Shown piece by piece: positions 63,444 through 64,000 of a stretch of DNA of 64,000 bases (position 1 is the stretch's first letter; each line of letters starts with the position of its first letter). The translations under genes and the position numbers were made by a program. A model generated the notes under the pieces. The model searched no databases and was not told where the DNA came from. It saw nothing but the letters and a program-made list of their open reading frames with translations. The DNA lies in assembly GCF_003967195.1 (NCBI RefSeq), contig NZ_AP018725.1:744001-808000 (forward strand), in the 5' to 3' direction. This stretch comes from Sulfuriflexus mobilis. Its GTDB lineage: Bacteria > Pseudomonadota > Gammaproteobacteria > AKS1.

Positions 63444-64000
63444 AGGCATGGGACTGTCAGGGCGTATTGCCAAGCAGTTTCTGCGAACCGAGATCACGCC
63501 ACTGCTGGCCATCTTGGGTTTGTTACTGGGTCTGTTTGCTGTCCTTGTAACGCCGCGTGAAGAGGAGCCGCAGATCAGCGTGACCTTCGCCAATGTCTTT
63601 ATTCCCTTCCCCGGTGCCACGGCAAAAGAGGTCGAACAGCTCGTTACCACCTCGGCCGAGCAGGTGCTTGCCGAGATAGAAGGCGTCAAGCATATTTACT
63701 CGGTGTCGCGTCCGGGCATGTCGGTACTGACTATCCAGTTTAAGGTGGGTGAGCCACGCACAGCGGCCATTGTTCGACTCTATAACGCGATTTATTCCAA
63801 CCGCGACTGGTTACCGCCCAATATCGGTGTCGGCCAGCCGCTGATCAAACCACAGGGTATTGATGATGTGCCAATCGTCACCGGCACCTTGTGGACGGAT
63901 GACGAGGCAATCGGTACCCATGAGTTACTGCGTGTCGCCCATGCCATCGAGGCGGAACTCAAACGTGTCCCGGGGACACGCGATATTTATACCATCGGCG
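63436..64000 (+). CDS. RND permease, 3' truncated by window edge
   Basis: The open frame starts at ATG 63436 inside the last codons of the adaptor and runs off the window. TM1 (LLAILGLLLGLFAVLVTPREEEPQI) and the first periplasmic part (NVFIPFPGATAKEVEQLVTTSAEQVLAEIEGVKHIYSVSRPG) are typical of RND pumps. The PREEEPQIS stretch after TM1 is like that of the subgroup related to cation and unknown-substrate pumps. 188 residues are visible. Confidence 0.9.
   Translation, partial: MSEGMGLSGRIAKQFLRTEITPLLAILGLLLGLFAVLVTPREEEPQISVTFANVFIPFPGATAKEVEQLVTTSAEQVLAEIEGVKHIYSVSRPGMSVLTIQFKVGEPRTAAIVRLYNAIYSNRDWLPPNIGVGQPLIKPQGIDDVPIVTGTLWTDDEAIGTHELLRVAHAIEAELKRVPGTRDIYTIG

Noticed and set aside
1-64000. 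CRISPR array, prophage, insertion sequence or rRNA operon
   Set aside because: No regularly spaced repeats, no transposase, integrase or phage structural gene, and no rRNA sequence was seen.

Overview
The window looks like a chromosomal segment of a sulfur-oxidising gammaproteobacterium. The evidence is a soxXYZAB cluster, tusA plus a DsrE-family gene, a YeeE/YedE-type transporter, and the typical proteobacterial blocks yebC-ruvCAB-ybgC-tolQRAB-pal-cpoB-queE-queC and a B12 salvage operon. No soxCD is seen here. A Sox system without SoxCD fits organisms of the Chromatiales type that deposit or pass on sulfane sulfur, but soxCD could lie outside the window. All identifications come from reading motifs; nothing was searched.

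Layout. 0-9.8 kb: the 3' part of aspS, small RNA-binding and orphan genes, a DUF898 membrane protein coupled to an M48 protease, an MtfA-like peptidase, a CDP-archaeol-synthase-like plus CDP-alcohol phosphatidyltransferase pair, and an exported amidohydrolase-like protein. 9.8-20.2 kb: two RND adaptor/permease pairs separated by a cold-shock gene, a second RRM protein and a GNAT gene. 20.3-29.0 kb: a cobalamin regulon with a sigma70-like promoter and B12 riboswitch followed by btuB, btuM, cobO, bluB, a 33-codon remnant, cobQ, cobU, cobT, cobC and cobS. 29.0-33.6 kb: an accessory stretch with a PAP2 phosphatase, an MFS transporter and a methyltransferase bracketed by a 35-bp direct repeat, an AT-rich orphan membrane gene next to an attC-like palindrome, and a frameshifted gene.

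33.6-45.3 kb is conserved housekeeping: a NUDIX hydrolase, yebC-ruvCAB, the Tol-Pal envelope system, queuosine precursor genes, the YeeE/YedE transporter and tRNA-Lys. 45.4-52.2 kb holds an AlkA-like glycosylase, a GST/RND/LolA-like operon with a divergent LysR regulator, and a merC plus CopZ-N-like pair behind a MerR-type operator. 52.2-60.6 kb holds soxB, soxA, soxZ, soxY and soxX (minus strand), a BepA-like protease, then tusA-dsrE. 60.6-64 kb holds a divergent pair of FadL-family porins and the start of a third RND system that runs off the end.

Functional reading: thiosulfate would be oxidised in the periplasm by SoxXA/YZ/B, and TusA/DsrE would carry sulfane sulfur in the cytoplasm. Salvaged corrinoid enters by BtuB and BtuM and is converted to adenosylcobalamin by CobO/CobQ/CobU/CobT/CobC/CobS, with lower ligand from BluB. 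The less ordinary parts are the 29.9-33.5 kb accessory stretch, the coupled BtuF-like remnant between bluB and cobQ, and the MerR-type operator with no regulator gene in view.
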